This document shows positions 7,925 to 16,494 of a stretch of DNA of 35,117 nucleotides, piece after piece. A program made the position numbers and the translations under genes. The notes beneath the pieces are model-generated. The model was given only the letters and a program-made list of their open reading frames with translations, ran no database searches and was not told the DNA's origin. The DNA is from Nitrospiraceae bacterium. Lineage in GTDB: Bacteria; Nitrospirota; Nitrospiria; Nitrospirales; Nitrospiraceae. The stretch lies in assembly GCA_013140715.1 (NCBI GenBank), contig JABFSG010000095.1:1-35117 (forward strand). The letters are read 5' to 3'. Every line of letters starts with the position of its first letter. Position 1 is the first letter of the stretch.

Positions 7925-8896
7925 CTAACCGGCCGGTTCTACTGAGGCGACTACTGCGTCCGGCGCGAGAGCTTCCTCATGTCTGGTCAATTGAAGGAAC
8001 ACGTCTTCCAACGTCATGGAAATGGCTTTCAGTTCGAGCAGTCCCCATCCACTGGCAACCGCCAAACGGGCTACTTCTTCCCGCACGTCCTTCCCAAGCT
8101 CACACTCCAGAAGATAGGTACCGGAGTCACCGCCCGCAAAGACGTTTTGGACCCCCGACACTGCCTTCAAACGACTGTTCGTGTCGGCTACGGGGGATTT
8201 GAGTGTCAGCGAAATCTTCTCGGACTGGCGCAGGCGAGCCGAAAGCTGCTCCGGTGTATCTTCGGCCACGATACGCCCGCCGCTGATGATCACCACGCGC
8301 TGACAGACGGCGGTGGCTTCGGGGAGAATGTGGGTGCTCAGGATCACAGAATGGGATCCAGCCAGGTTCTTGATCAGTTCTCGAATTTCGATAATCTGTT
8401 TGGGATCGAGGCCGACGGTCGGTTCATCCAGAATTAAGATCGGAGGATCGTGCAGCAACGCTTGGGCCAACCCGACTCGTTGACGAAATCCGCGAGACAG
8501 ATTCCCGATGAGCCGCTGTTGTACCGTGCCAAGACCGAGCCGCTCGACTTCACGCTGCATGGATGAGGTGAGAGTTTTTCCGCTCAGACCGCGAAGGCGA
8601 CCGACGAACGTAAGATATTCTGCGACCGTCAATTCCTGGTATACCGGAGGTGTCTCAGGTAAATAGCCGATCCGGCGCTTCACCTCCATTGGCTGGTCCG
8701 CACAATCAAATCCTGCTACCTTCGCGGTCCCCTCGGTGGATGGCATAAAACAGGTCAGGATACGCATGGTAGTAGTCTTGCCTGCCCCGTTCGGACCCAG
8801 GAATGCCAACACCTCGCCCTTGGCAACGGAGAAACTGACGCGATCTAGAGCGGTATGTTGTCCATACCGCTTCGTAATCTGCTGAACTTCAATCAT
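7925..8896 (-). CDS. ABC transporter ATP-binding protein (GldA-like)
   Basis: 323 residues. Walker A is GPNGAGKT (residues 34-41), the signature motif is LSRGFRQR (133-140), Walker B is ILILDEPTVGLD (153-164), and the switch histidine lies in ILSTHI. The C-terminal 90 residues form the extra domain seen in ABC-2 ATPases of the CcmA/GldA type. It energises the permease encoded directly after it and is the first gene of the four-gene operon. No clear Shine-Dalgarno sequence precedes ATG 8896. The 200-base divergent region up to 9099 should hold its promoter. Confidence 0.95.
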   Translation of the reverse strand: MIEVQQITKRYGQHTALDRVSFSVAKGEVLAFLGPNGAGKTTTMRILTCFMPSTEGTAKVAGFDCADQPMEVKRRIGYLPETPPVYQELTVAEYLTFVGRLRGLSGKTLTSSMQREVERLGLGTVQQRLIGNLSRGFRQRVGLAQALLHDPPILILDEPTVGLDPKQIIEIRELIKNLAGSHSVILSTHILPEATAVCQRVVIISGGRIVAEDTPEQLSARLRQSEKISLTLKSPVADTNSRLKAVSGVQNVFAGGDSGTYLLECELGKDVREEVARLAVASGWGLLELKAISMTLEDVFLQLTRHEEALAPDAVVASVEPAG

Positions 8897-9098
8897 ATGT
8901 AGTGATTGGATCGATTGCGTCGGGGAATATTGCCCGCTCGTCGGTCAAGAGGCACCCTACCAGGCAATACGTCGGCATCTTACTCAGTCGGATTGGGGCA
9001 GTCAATATCGTGTTCGAATCCGTGCAACTTTACACATTTTCTCCACCCTGATAGAGTCCGCCCTCCCATGCGCAGGCCTGCCGAAAGGAAATCTATCA

Positions 9099-9443
9099 AT
9101 GTCGAGGACGGGTCAAGCGTGGATGGCAGTGTTCGCCGTCACCACGTTGATAATACTGTCCTCTATCCTATCTGACGTTGAGGCAGCCGACGGACGAACC
9201 TATCGGGTCCACGGCCAAGTCATCGCCGTGAATATCGCCCAAGCCCCCTACATGATTGTCATCAAGACACCCTTGACCCAGCATAACGATATGACTGTTG
9301 GAGCTAAGGTTACAGCACAAACCAGGATTGTACGAAAAAGGACAAAGATCACCTTGCAAACGATCAGAGTGGGGGAGGGGGCATGGCTGACCTATGTCAA
9401 ACAGCGTGATGGGGTTATTGCTCGGACCATTCAGGTTCAGTAG
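9099..9443 (+). CDS. Small secreted protein of unknown function
   Basis: 114 residues. A signal peptide covers about residues 1-29 (AWMAVFAVTTLIILSSIL, then VEA before ADG as a likely cleavage site). The mature part of about 85 residues is beta-strand rich (RTYRVHGQVIAVNIAQAPYM; MTVGAKVTAQTRIVRKRTKI; GAWLTYVKQRDGVIARTIQV) and looks like a single small barrel, comparable in pattern to DUF5666-like proteins, though this match is uncertain. AAGGA precedes the ATG by a good distance. It is divergent from the ABC operon and has no evident operon partner. Confidence 0.75.
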   Translation: MSRTGQAWMAVFAVTTLIILSSILSDVEAADGRTYRVHGQVIAVNIAQAPYMIVIKTPLTQHNDMTVGAKVTAQTRIVRKRTKITLQTIRVGEGAWLTYVKQRDGVIARTIQVQ

Positions 9444-10010
9444 CGCTTCTGGGTCAGACCATCGAGATATACCGGGTAGGGTCACAACAGGATTCGAGGA
9501 TAACCTTCGAGGTAGATGGGCTATCGCGCAGTTTCAAGTCGGGCGAATCAAACCTTCCTTATCTGTATCGATCATGGGTTGACGGGAACAAGTACTTTCT
9601 TCTATAAATGGCCCCCAACATGCTGGTGAAAAAGTCTGTCGGTTGCTTTCTCAAAACCTGTGAAGCGCAGCTTACGAGAATTCTCCCTCTGAGTCTGCCA
9701 GGGAAAGTGAACGAAGAAGACAGCCTTTTTGAACAGCCTGTAAACCTGTACCCCTGTTGAGCCTGGCATGCGGACTACCGGCGTTTCACGTTTCGAGTCG
9801 GTTTTTCAGCTGCCAATTAGGGTACCAGCCAATATTGACAGTTCATTGTCGTACAGTTTTTTAGCGATCCCACTCCTTCCCTTCATCCCAAGGTAGGGGG
9901 ATAGGGCTACGCTCTCGGTATTGTTGAACGACCGGTTGGGCCGTACTGTGATGGAACACAGGCCAGTATCCTGTGTGACAGTCGGCTTAACCAGGAACAA
10001 GAGGTGTTTG
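9444..10010. other. Long intergenic region without a supported gene
   Basis: 567 bases with no convincing coding frame. It contains a degenerate copy of the dispersed palindromic element (9619-9740) and a short hairpin ACACAGG/CCTGTGT (9956-9976) that falls in the leader of the RlpA-like gene. A TTGACA at 9835-9840 could be a -35 box, but the matching -10 (TTTTTA) is poor. Confidence 0.5.
9619..9740 (+). repeat. Degenerate copy (E) of the GGATGCTGAAAAAG palindromic element
   Basis: The left end CATGCTGGTGAAAAAGTCTG and the right end GCCTTTTTGAACAGCCTG correspond to the ends of the better copies, at the expected spacing of about 120 bases. The internal hairpin is not recognisable. It lies 176 bases after the nearest stop codon, unlike most other copies. 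Confidence 0.4.
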
Positions 10011-10853
10011 ATGCTCAGTCGATCTCTCGGAGGCAGCCGGCAGCTGCTATGGGTGCTGTGTCTCAGTCTGGGAATGCTCCTGAGTGCCTGTTCATGGGTC
10101 CCTAAAGGAGCCTCTCCATTGGATGTAGGGATTGAGGATCGCGGGGTCGCATCCTGGTATGGCGAATCGTTTCATGGCAAACAGGCGGCCAACGGTGAGC
10201 TGTTCGACATGAAGGCCTTAACCGCTGCCCATAGGACTCTCCCGCTCGGCAGTGTAGTTCGGGTTGTCAATCTCAAGAACGGAAAGCATGCCCATGTGAA
10301 AATCACTGACCGGGGTCCCTATGTTAAAAATAGGATCCTCGATCTTTCTCGTGGGGCAGCAGCTCAGTTAGGAATGACGGAAGGGGGCCTTTCCGTTGTA
10401 CGGGTTCAGGTGGTTGGAGAACGACGGCCAGCTGCCCTGCTCTCTTCTAAGGCCATGGAGACAGCATCCGTTGCCCTTATTCTCGGCAGCCTAGTCCCAT
10501 CAGGGGCCACAGAGGCCTCTTTCTCAGATTGGGAAAAGTCTGCCCCCCAACTGGCCTATCCCCTTCGGCCACCTTTCGGCGATATCTGGATCCAACAACG
10601 TGCCAGACGTTTGATAGGGCCGCAGGCGCCAGACCATACCGACCATACGGAAATTTCGACCGCCATTCTCACTCAGCTCCCTCAGCCAAACAGCCTGGCT
10701 ACCGGAGTTTCATTTTTTGAACGGTCGTGGGTATGGCACAATAGAACTATCGGAGCATCCTCTTCCGATCCGGTATCTAGCCTTACACTTTATGCAAAAA
10801 GTCATTACATTACACAGGCTTATCAGAGTAAGCCTCGTTCGTTTCTCGTCTAA
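10011..10853 (+). CDS. rlpA: RlpA-like lipoprotein (septal ring lytic transglycosylase family)
   Basis: 280 residues. A lipoprotein signal ends in LLSAC with lipidated Cys27. The double-psi beta-barrel of RlpA follows (GVASWYGESFHGKQAANGE; AHRTLPLGSVVRVVNLKNGK; KITDRGPYVKNRILDLSRGA), including the conserved DRGP. RlpA proteins cleave denuded peptidoglycan strands at the septum or act as structural envelope proteins. The usual C-terminal SPOR domain is absent; about 145 residues without a recognised domain follow the barrel. ATG 10011 is preferred because AGAGGTG lies five bases upstream and it places the signal peptide at the start; the open frame upstream to 9921 has no such support. Confidence 0.88.
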   Translation: MLSRSLGGSRQLLWVLCLSLGMLLSACSWVPKGASPLDVGIEDRGVASWYGESFHGKQAANGELFDMKALTAAHRTLPLGSVVRVVNLKNGKHAHVKITDRGPYVKNRILDLSRGAAAQLGMTEGGLSVVRVQVVGERRPAALLSSKAMETASVALILGSLVPSGATEASFSDWEKSAPQLAYPLRPPFGDIWIQQRARRLIGPQAPDHTDHTEISTAILTQLPQPNSLATGVSFFERSWVWHNRTIGASSSDPVSSLTLYAKSHYITQAYQSKPRSFLV

Positions 10854-10867
10854 ATAAAAGAACCTAT

Positions 10868-10926
10868 GGCCTATGGCTTGACTATGGGACAGGGGCAGGA
10901 TTCTCTACCCTCCTATACCATAGGCC
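10868..10926. terminator. Bidirectional terminator-like hairpin between convergent genes
   Basis: GGCCTATGG (10868-10876) pairs perfectly with CCATAGGCC (10918-10926), and the inner arms (TATGGGACAGGG against CCCTCCTATA) pair further. It sits exactly between the stop codons of the RlpA-like gene (10853) and the convergent gene ending at 10928, as expected for a shared transcription terminator. Confidence 0.65.
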
Positions 10927-10927
10927 A

Positions 10928-11395
10928 TTACAGCCAATCAGTGGCTTGCCTGGTCGGTGGTTCAGTCATCCGCCCGGCAAGCGCCTCACGAATCGTTTGG
11001 CTCACCAGGTCTAGCTCCCCCACATCAGATGCAGGAACGATCCAGGCATCCGGCGGTTCCAGTTCGATGCGATAGTGCCTCTTCCCCGCAGAGAACCATT
11101 CAATGTATGGATGAGGAGCGAGGTTCGGATGGGGGTCGAACGAAATCAGGTTCACATCCCCGATCTGTGGATTTTCCATATCGCCAAGCACTTGACCGGC
11201 AAAATCTTCGTCCTCAAATCGATGGTTCCGAAACTGAATGACTTGTCCCTCGATATCGGCCTTGAAATTGCCTCGTAAATACATATCGACAGGACCGATC
11301 ACTGCAAACACGATCCGTCCCACGATTGATCCATTCACACGATTATCCAGAAATCCCTCTTGCACCCAACGTCCATTGCCAAATTTTTGCGACAT
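10928..11395 (-). CDS. Conserved hypothetical protein, soluble
   Basis: 155 residues with no signal peptide or membrane helix. It opens MSQKFGNGRWVQEGFLDNRV, continues with beta-rich segments (GRIVFAVIGPVDMYLRGNF; IEGQVIQFRNHRF) and an acidic stretch GDMENPQIGDVNLISFDPHP, and ends in a helical tail. I have an impression of a conserved family of unknown function but no named domain can be assigned. AGGGAGT precedes ATG 11395. It follows the EamA gene by 18 nt and is probably co-transcribed with it. Confidence 0.75.
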   Translation of the reverse strand: MSQKFGNGRWVQEGFLDNRVNGSIVGRIVFAVIGPVDMYLRGNFKADIEGQVIQFRNHRFEDEDFAGQVLGDMENPQIGDVNLISFDPHPNLAPHPYIEWFSAGKRHYRIELEPPDAWIVPASDVGELDLVSQTIREALAGRMTEPPTRQATDWL

Positions 11396-11413
11396 GTGAC
11401 TCCCTGTAACGAG

Positions 11414-12283
11414 TTAAGCCGGCTGAACGGTGCCGACTGCCGGTAACGGCGGCTGCGGGCCACTTCCATAAGCGCCCACCAACACCGCCAACAAAATCAG
11501 TCCACTTCCAACCCACCCCTGAAGATCCAACGTTTCCCCCAGAAAGTACCATGAGAGCCCGGCTGCATAAGCCGGTTCTGAGGCAAAAATTAATGCCACC
11601 TGCTGCGCCGGTACAATGCGCTGCACCCACATTTGAACGGCAAAAGCCCCGGTTGCCAGTCCTCCGGTCACCCCCAGTCCGATCAGCAACAGTGCCGTCG
11701 GCGCAAAGGCCTGAACCGGCGCCTGTTCAATCAGAAGAGTGGGAAGCAGCAAAACGACCATCGCCGCCATTTGCCAGGCAAACAGGGAGGGCGCATCCAC
11801 CTCGCGCGTAAACCGCTCGAGGCAGGCGATGTGAGCGGCAAACGCGATCGCACCGCCGAGCGTCAAGAAGTCCCCAAGATTCCCCGATGCGCTTGGCTTC
11901 ACCAGCAACCAAAGCCCCACCATAGCAATTCCCGTTGCTAGCCACACACGCCAGCCGAAGCGGCGCAAAATCAACGGCACGATGACGACATAGAGCGCCG
12001 TGATGAAGGCGGAATTCGAAGAGGTCGTATAGTACAGTCCGACCGTCTGGAAGACATAGCCAAGAAACAACCAGCAGGTGGCGATCGCACTGGCCCGCAA
12101 GACTGCCTGCTCACGGTGCAAACGCAATCTCCACAATAAAAACCCGCCCCCGACCAGCAGCGCTCCCAGGAGAAATCGAAGAAAGAGAAATGACAGTGGG
12201 GGAAGCTGCTCCAATACCGCTTTGGTGGCGGGAAACGTCGCGCCCCAGATAAACGTTGTCAACAGGAGTGCGAATCGTGGCAT
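11414..12283 (-). CDS. EamA/DMT-family transporter
   Basis: 289 residues, almost entirely hydrophobic, with about ten membrane helices in two EamA repeats. The opening LLTTFIWGATFPATKAVLEQ is typical of the first helix of drug/metabolite transporters (RhaT/YdcZ-like), and the second half contains FASEPAYAAGLSWYFLGETL, the conserved EP...GE motif of the final helices. It would move a small metabolite or amino acid across the inner membrane; the substrate cannot be read from sequence. No strong Shine-Dalgarno sequence precedes ATG 12283. It heads a two-gene unit with the gene at 10928-11395. Confidence 0.92.
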   Translation of the reverse strand: MPRFALLLTTFIWGATFPATKAVLEQLPPLSFLFLRFLLGALLVGGGFLLWRLRLHREQAVLRASAIATCWLFLGYVFQTVGLYYTTSSNSAFITALYVVIVPLILRRFGWRVWLATGIAMVGLWLLVKPSASGNLGDFLTLGGAIAFAAHIACLERFTREVDAPSLFAWQMAAMVVLLLPTLLIEQAPVQAFAPTALLLIGLGVTGGLATGAFAVQMWVQRIVPAQQVALIFASEPAYAAGLSWYFLGETLDLQGWVGSGLILLAVLVGAYGSGPQPPLPAVGTVQPA

Positions 12284-12296
12284 GGAGTCGAAGCAG

Positions 12297-12380
12297 TGCT
12301 GAGTGTTGAGTTATGGGTTCTGAGTATTCTGGCGAAACCGAAGCAACCGAGCCGGTCGCAACTCAGCACTTAGAACCCAG
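12297..12380. repeat. Inverted repeat upstream of the EamA gene
   Basis: CTGAGTGTTGAGTT (12300-12313) is complementary at 12 of 14 positions to AACTCAGCACTTAG (12360-12373), and GGGTTCTGAG can pair alternatively with CTTAGAACCC, giving two mutually exclusive stems. It follows the stop of the 69-residue gene on the minus strand, so it may terminate that transcript or act in the leader of the transporter gene. Confidence 0.5.
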
Positions 12381-12392
12381 GACTTCGTCTTT

Positions 12393-12602
12393 TTAGGCCT
12401 TGCACAACGCGCAACGCCGCCGCTCAGTTGTCCCTGCCTGTTCCATTGCAGCCAGGGCTCTCTCCTTATCTCGGTAATCGAACCATCCGCCTTCCCAAAA
12501 ATCGGTTGAGGAGCCGATCGATGTCGACGGAACCTCGGAACAACGATCCTTGTGGAGTGTGACCCGATCGATCGAGCGCGCGATGTGAATCCAATAGGTC
12601 AT
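12393..12602 (-). CDS. Small protein with H-x3-C and C-x2-C motifs
   Basis: 69 residues, no signal peptide. His17 and Cys21 (LHKDRC) and Cys64/Cys67 (RCALC) frame a middle segment FWEGGWFDYRDKERALAAME. The spacing suggests a small metal-binding domain resembling short bacterial proteins of the form HxxxC ... CxxC, but no named family is assigned. The ribosome-binding site before ATG 12602 is weak. It lies between two intergenic hairpins and is isolated from its neighbours. Confidence 0.6.
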   Translation of the reverse strand: MTYWIHIARSIDRVTLHKDRCSEVPSTSIGSSTDFWEGGWFDYRDKERALAAMEQAGTTERRRCALCKA

Positions 12603-12627
12603 AAAGGACCAGTTAGGCGTGAAGCAT

Positions 12628-12692
12628 AAGGGGTGAGGAGGCAGGAGAACGAAGCCACCTTGATCAATCGTTCCTTACTCCTTAGCCTTTCC
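12628..12692. terminator. Purine/pyrimidine hairpin between two small genes
   Basis: The left arm AAGGGGTGAGGAGGCAGGAG (12628-12647, continuing AACGA) pairs imperfectly with the right arm TCGTTCCTTACTCCTTAGCC (12668-12687). It follows the stop of the gene ending at 12698 on the minus strand, so it probably terminates that transcript. The composition resembles the hairpin at 20327-20403. Confidence 0.5.
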
Positions 12693-12697
12693 CTAAC

Positions 12698-12874
12698 TCA
12701 GGGCAGGAGCTGCCACTCATCCTTTTCAATGAAAACCTTTACGCCCGTCTCGAGCTTCTTGATATCGTCCTTCTCAAAGAGCCTCATATACCGCTCGATC
12801 CGATCCGGATCGTCGATCCGCTCTTCCTGCATCATTCCACCGACACTCTTATACTTCCGAATCAACAGAGACAT
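12698..12874 (-). CDS. Small hypothetical protein
   Basis: 58 residues starting MSLLIRKYKSVGGMMQEERI and ending VKVFIEKDEWQLLP, highly charged and probably helical (DDPDRIERYMRLFEKDDIKK). The start at 12874 is firmly supported by AAGGAGGAGG six bases upstream, so translation should be strong; an in-frame extension to 12934 has no such signal. No family recognised. It is divergent from the zinc-ribbon gene at 13001. Confidence 0.75.
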   Translation of the reverse strand: MSLLIRKYKSVGGMMQEERIDDPDRIERYMRLFEKDDIKKLETGVKVFIEKDEWQLLP

Positions 12875-13000
12875 CGAAATCCTCCTCCTTAAACCACTAG
12901 AAGTCAGGCTAACAAGACGAGTACAATAAGGCAAATCTCAACAGTCGGTCAAGAGCGACCTCTTGTGCGCTGTTTTCGAGCTCGCGTAAGGAGACGAACC

Positions 13001-13309
13001 ATGCCGATCTACGAGTATCGTTGCGGCCAATGCGAGAAGCATTTCGATGCCAACCAATCCGTTCATGCCAGAACGGAAGACACCCTCTGCCCCCACTGTA
13101 ACGCCCAGAGCGCCACACGGTTACTGTCGGCCTGCACAACACAGGTGAAAGGGACTCGCAAAACCGGCTTTGCCGAAATGAAAGCCTATAGTATGTTAGA
13201 CGAGCGGATGGATAAGTTCGCCAAACTCCCGCCCCTAATGGGCAAACGCGCCGCACCATCCGAGAGTCCAGCTTCCGATCCTACGACCGGCGGCACAATA
13301 GAAAACTAA
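13001..13309 (+). CDS. FmdB-family zinc-ribbon protein
   Basis: 102 residues. The N-terminal MPIYEYRCGQCEKHFDANQS and two CxxC knuckles (Cys8/Cys11 and Cys30/Cys33, CPHC) define the FmdB/CxxC_CXXC_SSSS regulatory zinc ribbon, where the second knuckle is followed by a short turn and TRLLSA. The C-terminal 60 residues are disordered and Pro/Ser rich. Members have been described as putative regulators, but function is generally unproven. ATG 13001 is chosen because AAGGAGA lies just upstream and the family starts with MPIYEY. Confidence 0.92.
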   Translation: MPIYEYRCGQCEKHFDANQSVHARTEDTLCPHCNAQSATRLLSACTTQVKGTRKTGFAEMKAYSMLDERMDKFAKLPPLMGKRAAPSESPASDPTTGGTIEN

Positions 13310-13380
13310 GCCGAATTATAGCCGACATGTGAACAAGCGTCGTCCTCCCCTCCCCAGCGACCCTACCCCATGGAGATGAT

Positions 13381-14202
13381 ATGATCGCGCGGCTCCTGTG
13401 CTCGCTAGGTCTCAGCATTCTGCTTCACTGGGGAATGGCCTTTGTCGCCTTTGCAGAGGTCGCAGGAAGTCTTACCATCGCCGGCAATGGACCGGAGTTA
13501 TTGACCATCGAATCCCTTGCCCATGCATTTGAAAGGGCCAACCCGCGAGCCTACCTTGATGTCGTCTGGGACAGTAATTCACGGCCTGTGGAGATGGTAA
13601 AGTCCGGCCAGGCCCATATGGCCGTGACCGGAACCGAAGAGCCAAGCCTCACGGCAACGCCCATCGCCTGGGATGGAATCGGCATCCTTGTACACCTTTC
13701 TAATTTCACGAAAGAAGTGACCAGGCAACAGGTGGCCGACATTTTCTCGGGCAAGATCGCACTGTGGTCCGAACTCGGCGGTCCTGAGACGAAAATATTG
13801 GTCATCGACCGGCCTCGAAACCAAAACCTCCGCGATACATTTGAGTCGCAACTTGGAATAGCCGGCAAGATCACAAGCGCCGCCAGGACCATCGGCTCCG
13901 ATGAGCAAGTCGTCAAAACCGTCGTAGGAACTGTGCCCCCTCTGTCCGCAGTCGCCTACCTCTCCCTGAGCCAAGGATTATCCGTCGTCTCAAACGGTGT
14001 CGCGGTCAGGCTCTTGCCCGTCGACAAAGTCGAACCGGAGGGCCCCACCGTTAAAGACGGCCGTTATCCACTCCGACGCTCCGTCCTGCTCCTGTCCAAG
14101 AAGGGACCGAATCCCCTGGTTGAGGCATTCACTCAGTTCGCCCTATCTCCAGCCGGTCAACAACTCATTGCCGAGACCTATGTTACGATCAAAGAAAAAT
14201 GA
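13381..14202 (+). CDS. PstS-like periplasmic substrate-binding protein
   Basis: 273 residues with a signal peptide (about residues 1-26, ending AFAEVAG). The mature protein follows the PBP-like fold of phosphate-binding PstS homologues: SLTIAGNGPELLTIESLAHAF, GQAHMAVTGTEEPS, VHLSNFTKEVTRQQVADIFS and GKIALWSELGG, the last matching the IFxGxxxxWxxLG motif of the family. There is no ABC permease or ATPase nearby, so it is an orphan binding protein whose ligand need not be phosphate. GGAGA precedes ATG 13381. The IPT/TIG gene follows 35 nt later, probably in the same transcript. Confidence 0.88.
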   Translation: MIARLLCSLGLSILLHWGMAFVAFAEVAGSLTIAGNGPELLTIESLAHAFERANPRAYLDVVWDSNSRPVEMVKSGQAHMAVTGTEEPSLTATPIAWDGIGILVHLSNFTKEVTRQQVADIFSGKIALWSELGGPETKILVIDRPRNQNLRDTFESQLGIAGKITSAARTIGSDEQVVKTVVGTVPPLSAVAYLSLSQGLSVVSNGVAVRLLPVDKVEPEGPTVKDGRYPLRRSVLLLSKKGPNPLVEAFTQFALSPAGQQLIAETYVTIKEK

Positions 14203-14237
14203 TCGTATGATATCTTCATTGTTTGAAGGAGGTGCCT

Positions 14238-14696
14238 ATGAACAAAGGGCGATTGTCGCGGTCCATATTACTGGGATTCTTCCTATCCATAGCGTTACCC
14301 ATCGCAGGTTCCAATGGGGAGGAGCCAGGTGCGATGGTAGACGGCGCAGGGTTTACCCTCTATGGCACAGAATCGATCAAAGGGTTCGACGCTGGGAAGG
14401 TCGAACGGGACCCTATCTGCGATCGGAACAAGCGTCCCCGGATCGCTAGAGTCGAACCGGACGAGGCCAAGCCCGGGGATAAAGTCGTCATCACCGGCGA
14501 GAATTTCGGCACGAAGGAATGCTTCCATGCGGTCACCTTCAGCGCCGCCTCAAATAAGCCAGTGGACTTCAAGTTCATGAGCGATTCGGTGATCGAAGCG
14601 ACCGTGCCGGAGGCAAAAGCGGGGATGTCATTCGTCATCATCGTGGCAGGTGGTGGAAGCGCTCAGTCAAAACCGGTCTTGATCAAGTCTAAATAG
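14238..14696 (+). CDS. Secreted IPT/TIG-domain protein
   Basis: 152 residues. The signal peptide is MNKGRLSRSILLGFFLSIAL followed by PIAGSNGEE. After a linker, residues 74-152 form one IPT/TIG immunoglobulin-like domain: RIARVEPDEAKPGDKVVITG, ENFG, then VIEATVPEAKAGMSFVIIVA and GGGSAQSKPVLI. Such domains bind proteins or glycans at the cell surface or in the periplasm. The start is fixed by GAAGGAGGTG four bases before ATG 14238. It likely shares a transcript with the PstS-like gene, which suggests a joint periplasmic role (inference). Confidence 0.85.
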   Translation: MNKGRLSRSILLGFFLSIALPIAGSNGEEPGAMVDGAGFTLYGTESIKGFDAGKVERDPICDRNKRPRIARVEPDEAKPGDKVVITGENFGTKECFHAVTFSAASNKPVDFKFMSDSVIEATVPEAKAGMSFVIIVAGGGSAQSKPVLIKSK

Positions 14697-14910
14697 ATTT
14701 ATCCAGGAAGACTCCGCTCGTTGTGAGTCGTTTTACGGCTTGCGCGCCTGGGCGAAGACTACCGCAAACTGTATCCATATCCCTCTAAAGCCAGGCCTAC
14801 TATCACCAGGCCTCCCTCGACAGGACTCCTGACCCTATGCTAGTTTACGCGCTCATTTTTGCCTGAAAACTCGTCCACAATCGCATGCGATCTGAGGGAC
14901 TGGGGCCGGT

Positions 14911-16329
14911 ATGTTCAAGAAAATTCTCGTTGCCAATCGCGGCGAAATCGCCATGCGGATTATCCGCGCTTGCCGCGAATTGAACATCGCCACTGCAGCC
15001 ATCTACTCCGAAGCAGACTCGACCGGGATCTATGTCAAGAAGGCCGACGAGGCCTATATGGTCGGCCCAGGACCAGTCAAAGGTTTTCTGGACAGCCAAC
15101 AAATCGTCAGTCTGGCAAAACGTATCGGCGCCGATGCCATTCACCCAGGCTATGGATTTCTTTCAGAAAATTCGCAATTTGCACAACTCTGCCATACCTC
15201 CGGCATTACCTTCATCGGTCCCTCACCAGAAGCCATCGACTTGATGGGAAGCAAGATCAAAGCCCGCGAGCTGGCCAAGCGGGTTGGGGTACCGATAGTC
15301 CCTGGAACCGATGGTGGAGTCACAGACGTCAAGGAAGCCCTGTCGTTCGCACAAGACACAGGCTACCCCGTCATTATTAAGGCGAGCGCAGGTGGGGGAG
15401 GACGCGGTCTCCGGGTGGTGCGATCGGATACCGAGCTGCGTGAGAATATGGCAGTTGCGTCACGAGAGGCCCAGTCTGCCTTCGGAAATGGAGTGGTCTT
15501 CCTTGAGAAGTATATCGAGCGACCGCATCACATCGAATTCCAGATTCTGGCCGATCGACACGGCAACATCATCCACTTAGGCGAACGCGATTGCTCGATT
15601 CAACGCCGACACCAAAAACTCATCGAGATCGCTCCATCCTTGATTCTTACGCCACAGCTTCGCGCCGAAATGGGCGAGGCAGCCATCACCATCGCCAAGG
15701 CGATCGATTATGACAATGCCGGCACCGTCGAGTTCCTCCTCGATCAGGATAGCCGGTATTACTTCATGGAAATGAACCCGCGTCTCCAAGTCGAACATAC
15801 AGTGACCGAGCAGATTACGGCGATCGACATCGTGCGCAATCAGATCGCCATTGCAGCCGGCATGCCTCTTGAGGTCACGCAAGAGGAAGTCACGCTCCAA
15901 GGCCATGCCATCCAATGCCGCATCAACGCAGAAGACCCGAAGAACAACTTCCGGCCCTGCACCGGCACCATCACTGCCTATCTCTCGCCGGGTGGAATCG
16001 GGGTCCGTATCGACGGAGCCGTTTACAAAGACTACACGGTACCACCCTACTATGACGCCCTCCTGGCCAAGCTCACCGTGCGTGGCCGTACGTGGGAAGA
16101 AACCGTCAGCCGCATGAGACGATCGCTTGAAGAGTACGTCTTGCGCGGAGTGAAGACGACGATCCCTTTTATGATGGAGATTATGCAGGATCGGGACTTT
16201 CTGGCAGGGCATTTCGATACGTCCTACCTAGAAACCCATCCTGACCTGTTCAACTATCATGATTTCGAGCAGCCGGAGGATCTGGTGCTGGCACTCTCTG
16301 CCGCCATTGCCGCCTACGAAGGGTTGTAG
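14911..16329 (+). CDS. pycA: Biotin carboxylase subunit (pyruvate carboxylase subunit A / AccC-like)
   Basis: 472 residues. It carries the full biotin carboxylase architecture: MFKKILVANRGEIAMRIIRA, HPGYGFLSEN, the glycine-rich ATP loop KASAGGGGRGLRVV, QRRHQK, EMNPRLQVEHTVTE and a C-terminal domain with INAEDP. It uses ATP and bicarbonate to carboxylate biotin. The carboxyltransferase/biotin-carrier gene follows at 16536, so the pair most likely forms a two-subunit pyruvate carboxylase making oxaloacetate, rather than acetyl-CoA carboxylase; propionyl-CoA or 2-oxoglutarate carboxylase are alternatives. A palindromic element begins 2 nt after its stop. The ribosome-binding site is weak. Confidence 0.93.
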   Translation: MFKKILVANRGEIAMRIIRACRELNIATAAIYSEADSTGIYVKKADEAYMVGPGPVKGFLDSQQIVSLAKRIGADAIHPGYGFLSENSQFAQLCHTSGITFIGPSPEAIDLMGSKIKARELAKRVGVPIVPGTDGGVTDVKEALSFAQDTGYPVIIKASAGGGGRGLRVVRSDTELRENMAVASREAQSAFGNGVVFLEKYIERPHHIEFQILADRHGNIIHLGERDCSIQRRHQKLIEIAPSLILTPQLRAEMGEAAITIAKAIDYDNAGTVEFLLDQDSRYYFMEMNPRLQVEHTVTEQITAIDIVRNQIAIAAGMPLEVTQEEVTLQGHAIQCRINAEDPKNNFRPCTGTITAYLSPGGIGVRIDGAVYKDYTVPPYYDALLAKLTVRGRTWEETVSRMRRSLEEYVLRGVKTTIPFMMEIMQDRDFLAGHFDTSYLETHPDLFNYHDFEQPEDLVLALSAAIAAYEGL

Positions 16330-16331
16330 CA

Positions 16332-16494
16332 GGATGCTGAAAAAGTCCGCCAGCAGCGTTCTCGCATTGCTCAGAGGCTCAACGTACCGAAGCGTACGCC
16401 TCGCCTCTTCGCTCGCTGCGGCCTTGTTTGGGACAAGGCGCGCCTCGGCGCGCCAGGGTTGGGCGGGTGAGAAAGTTGGCCTTTTTGAGCATCC
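16332..16494 (+). repeat. Palindromic element, copy A, inside the carboxylase operon
   Basis: 163 bases with terminal inverted repeats GGATGCTGAAAAAG and CTTTTTGAGCATCC (one mismatch). An internal hairpin CGTAC/GTACG lies at 16383-16398. This copy has an additional GC-rich inverted section (GGCGCGCC near 16438) absent from copy B. It begins 2 nt after the stop of the biotin carboxylase gene and ends 41 nt before the start of the next subunit gene. Confidence 0.85.

Noticed and set aside
9010-9030. T-loop-like word GTTCGAATC upstream of the gene at 9099
   Set aside because: No acceptor stem, D-arm or anticodon arm can be built around it, so it is not a tRNA.
15577-16212. 211-residue antisense open frame in the biotin carboxylase gene
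   Set aside because: Shadow of a highly conserved coding sequence; no start signal or family.
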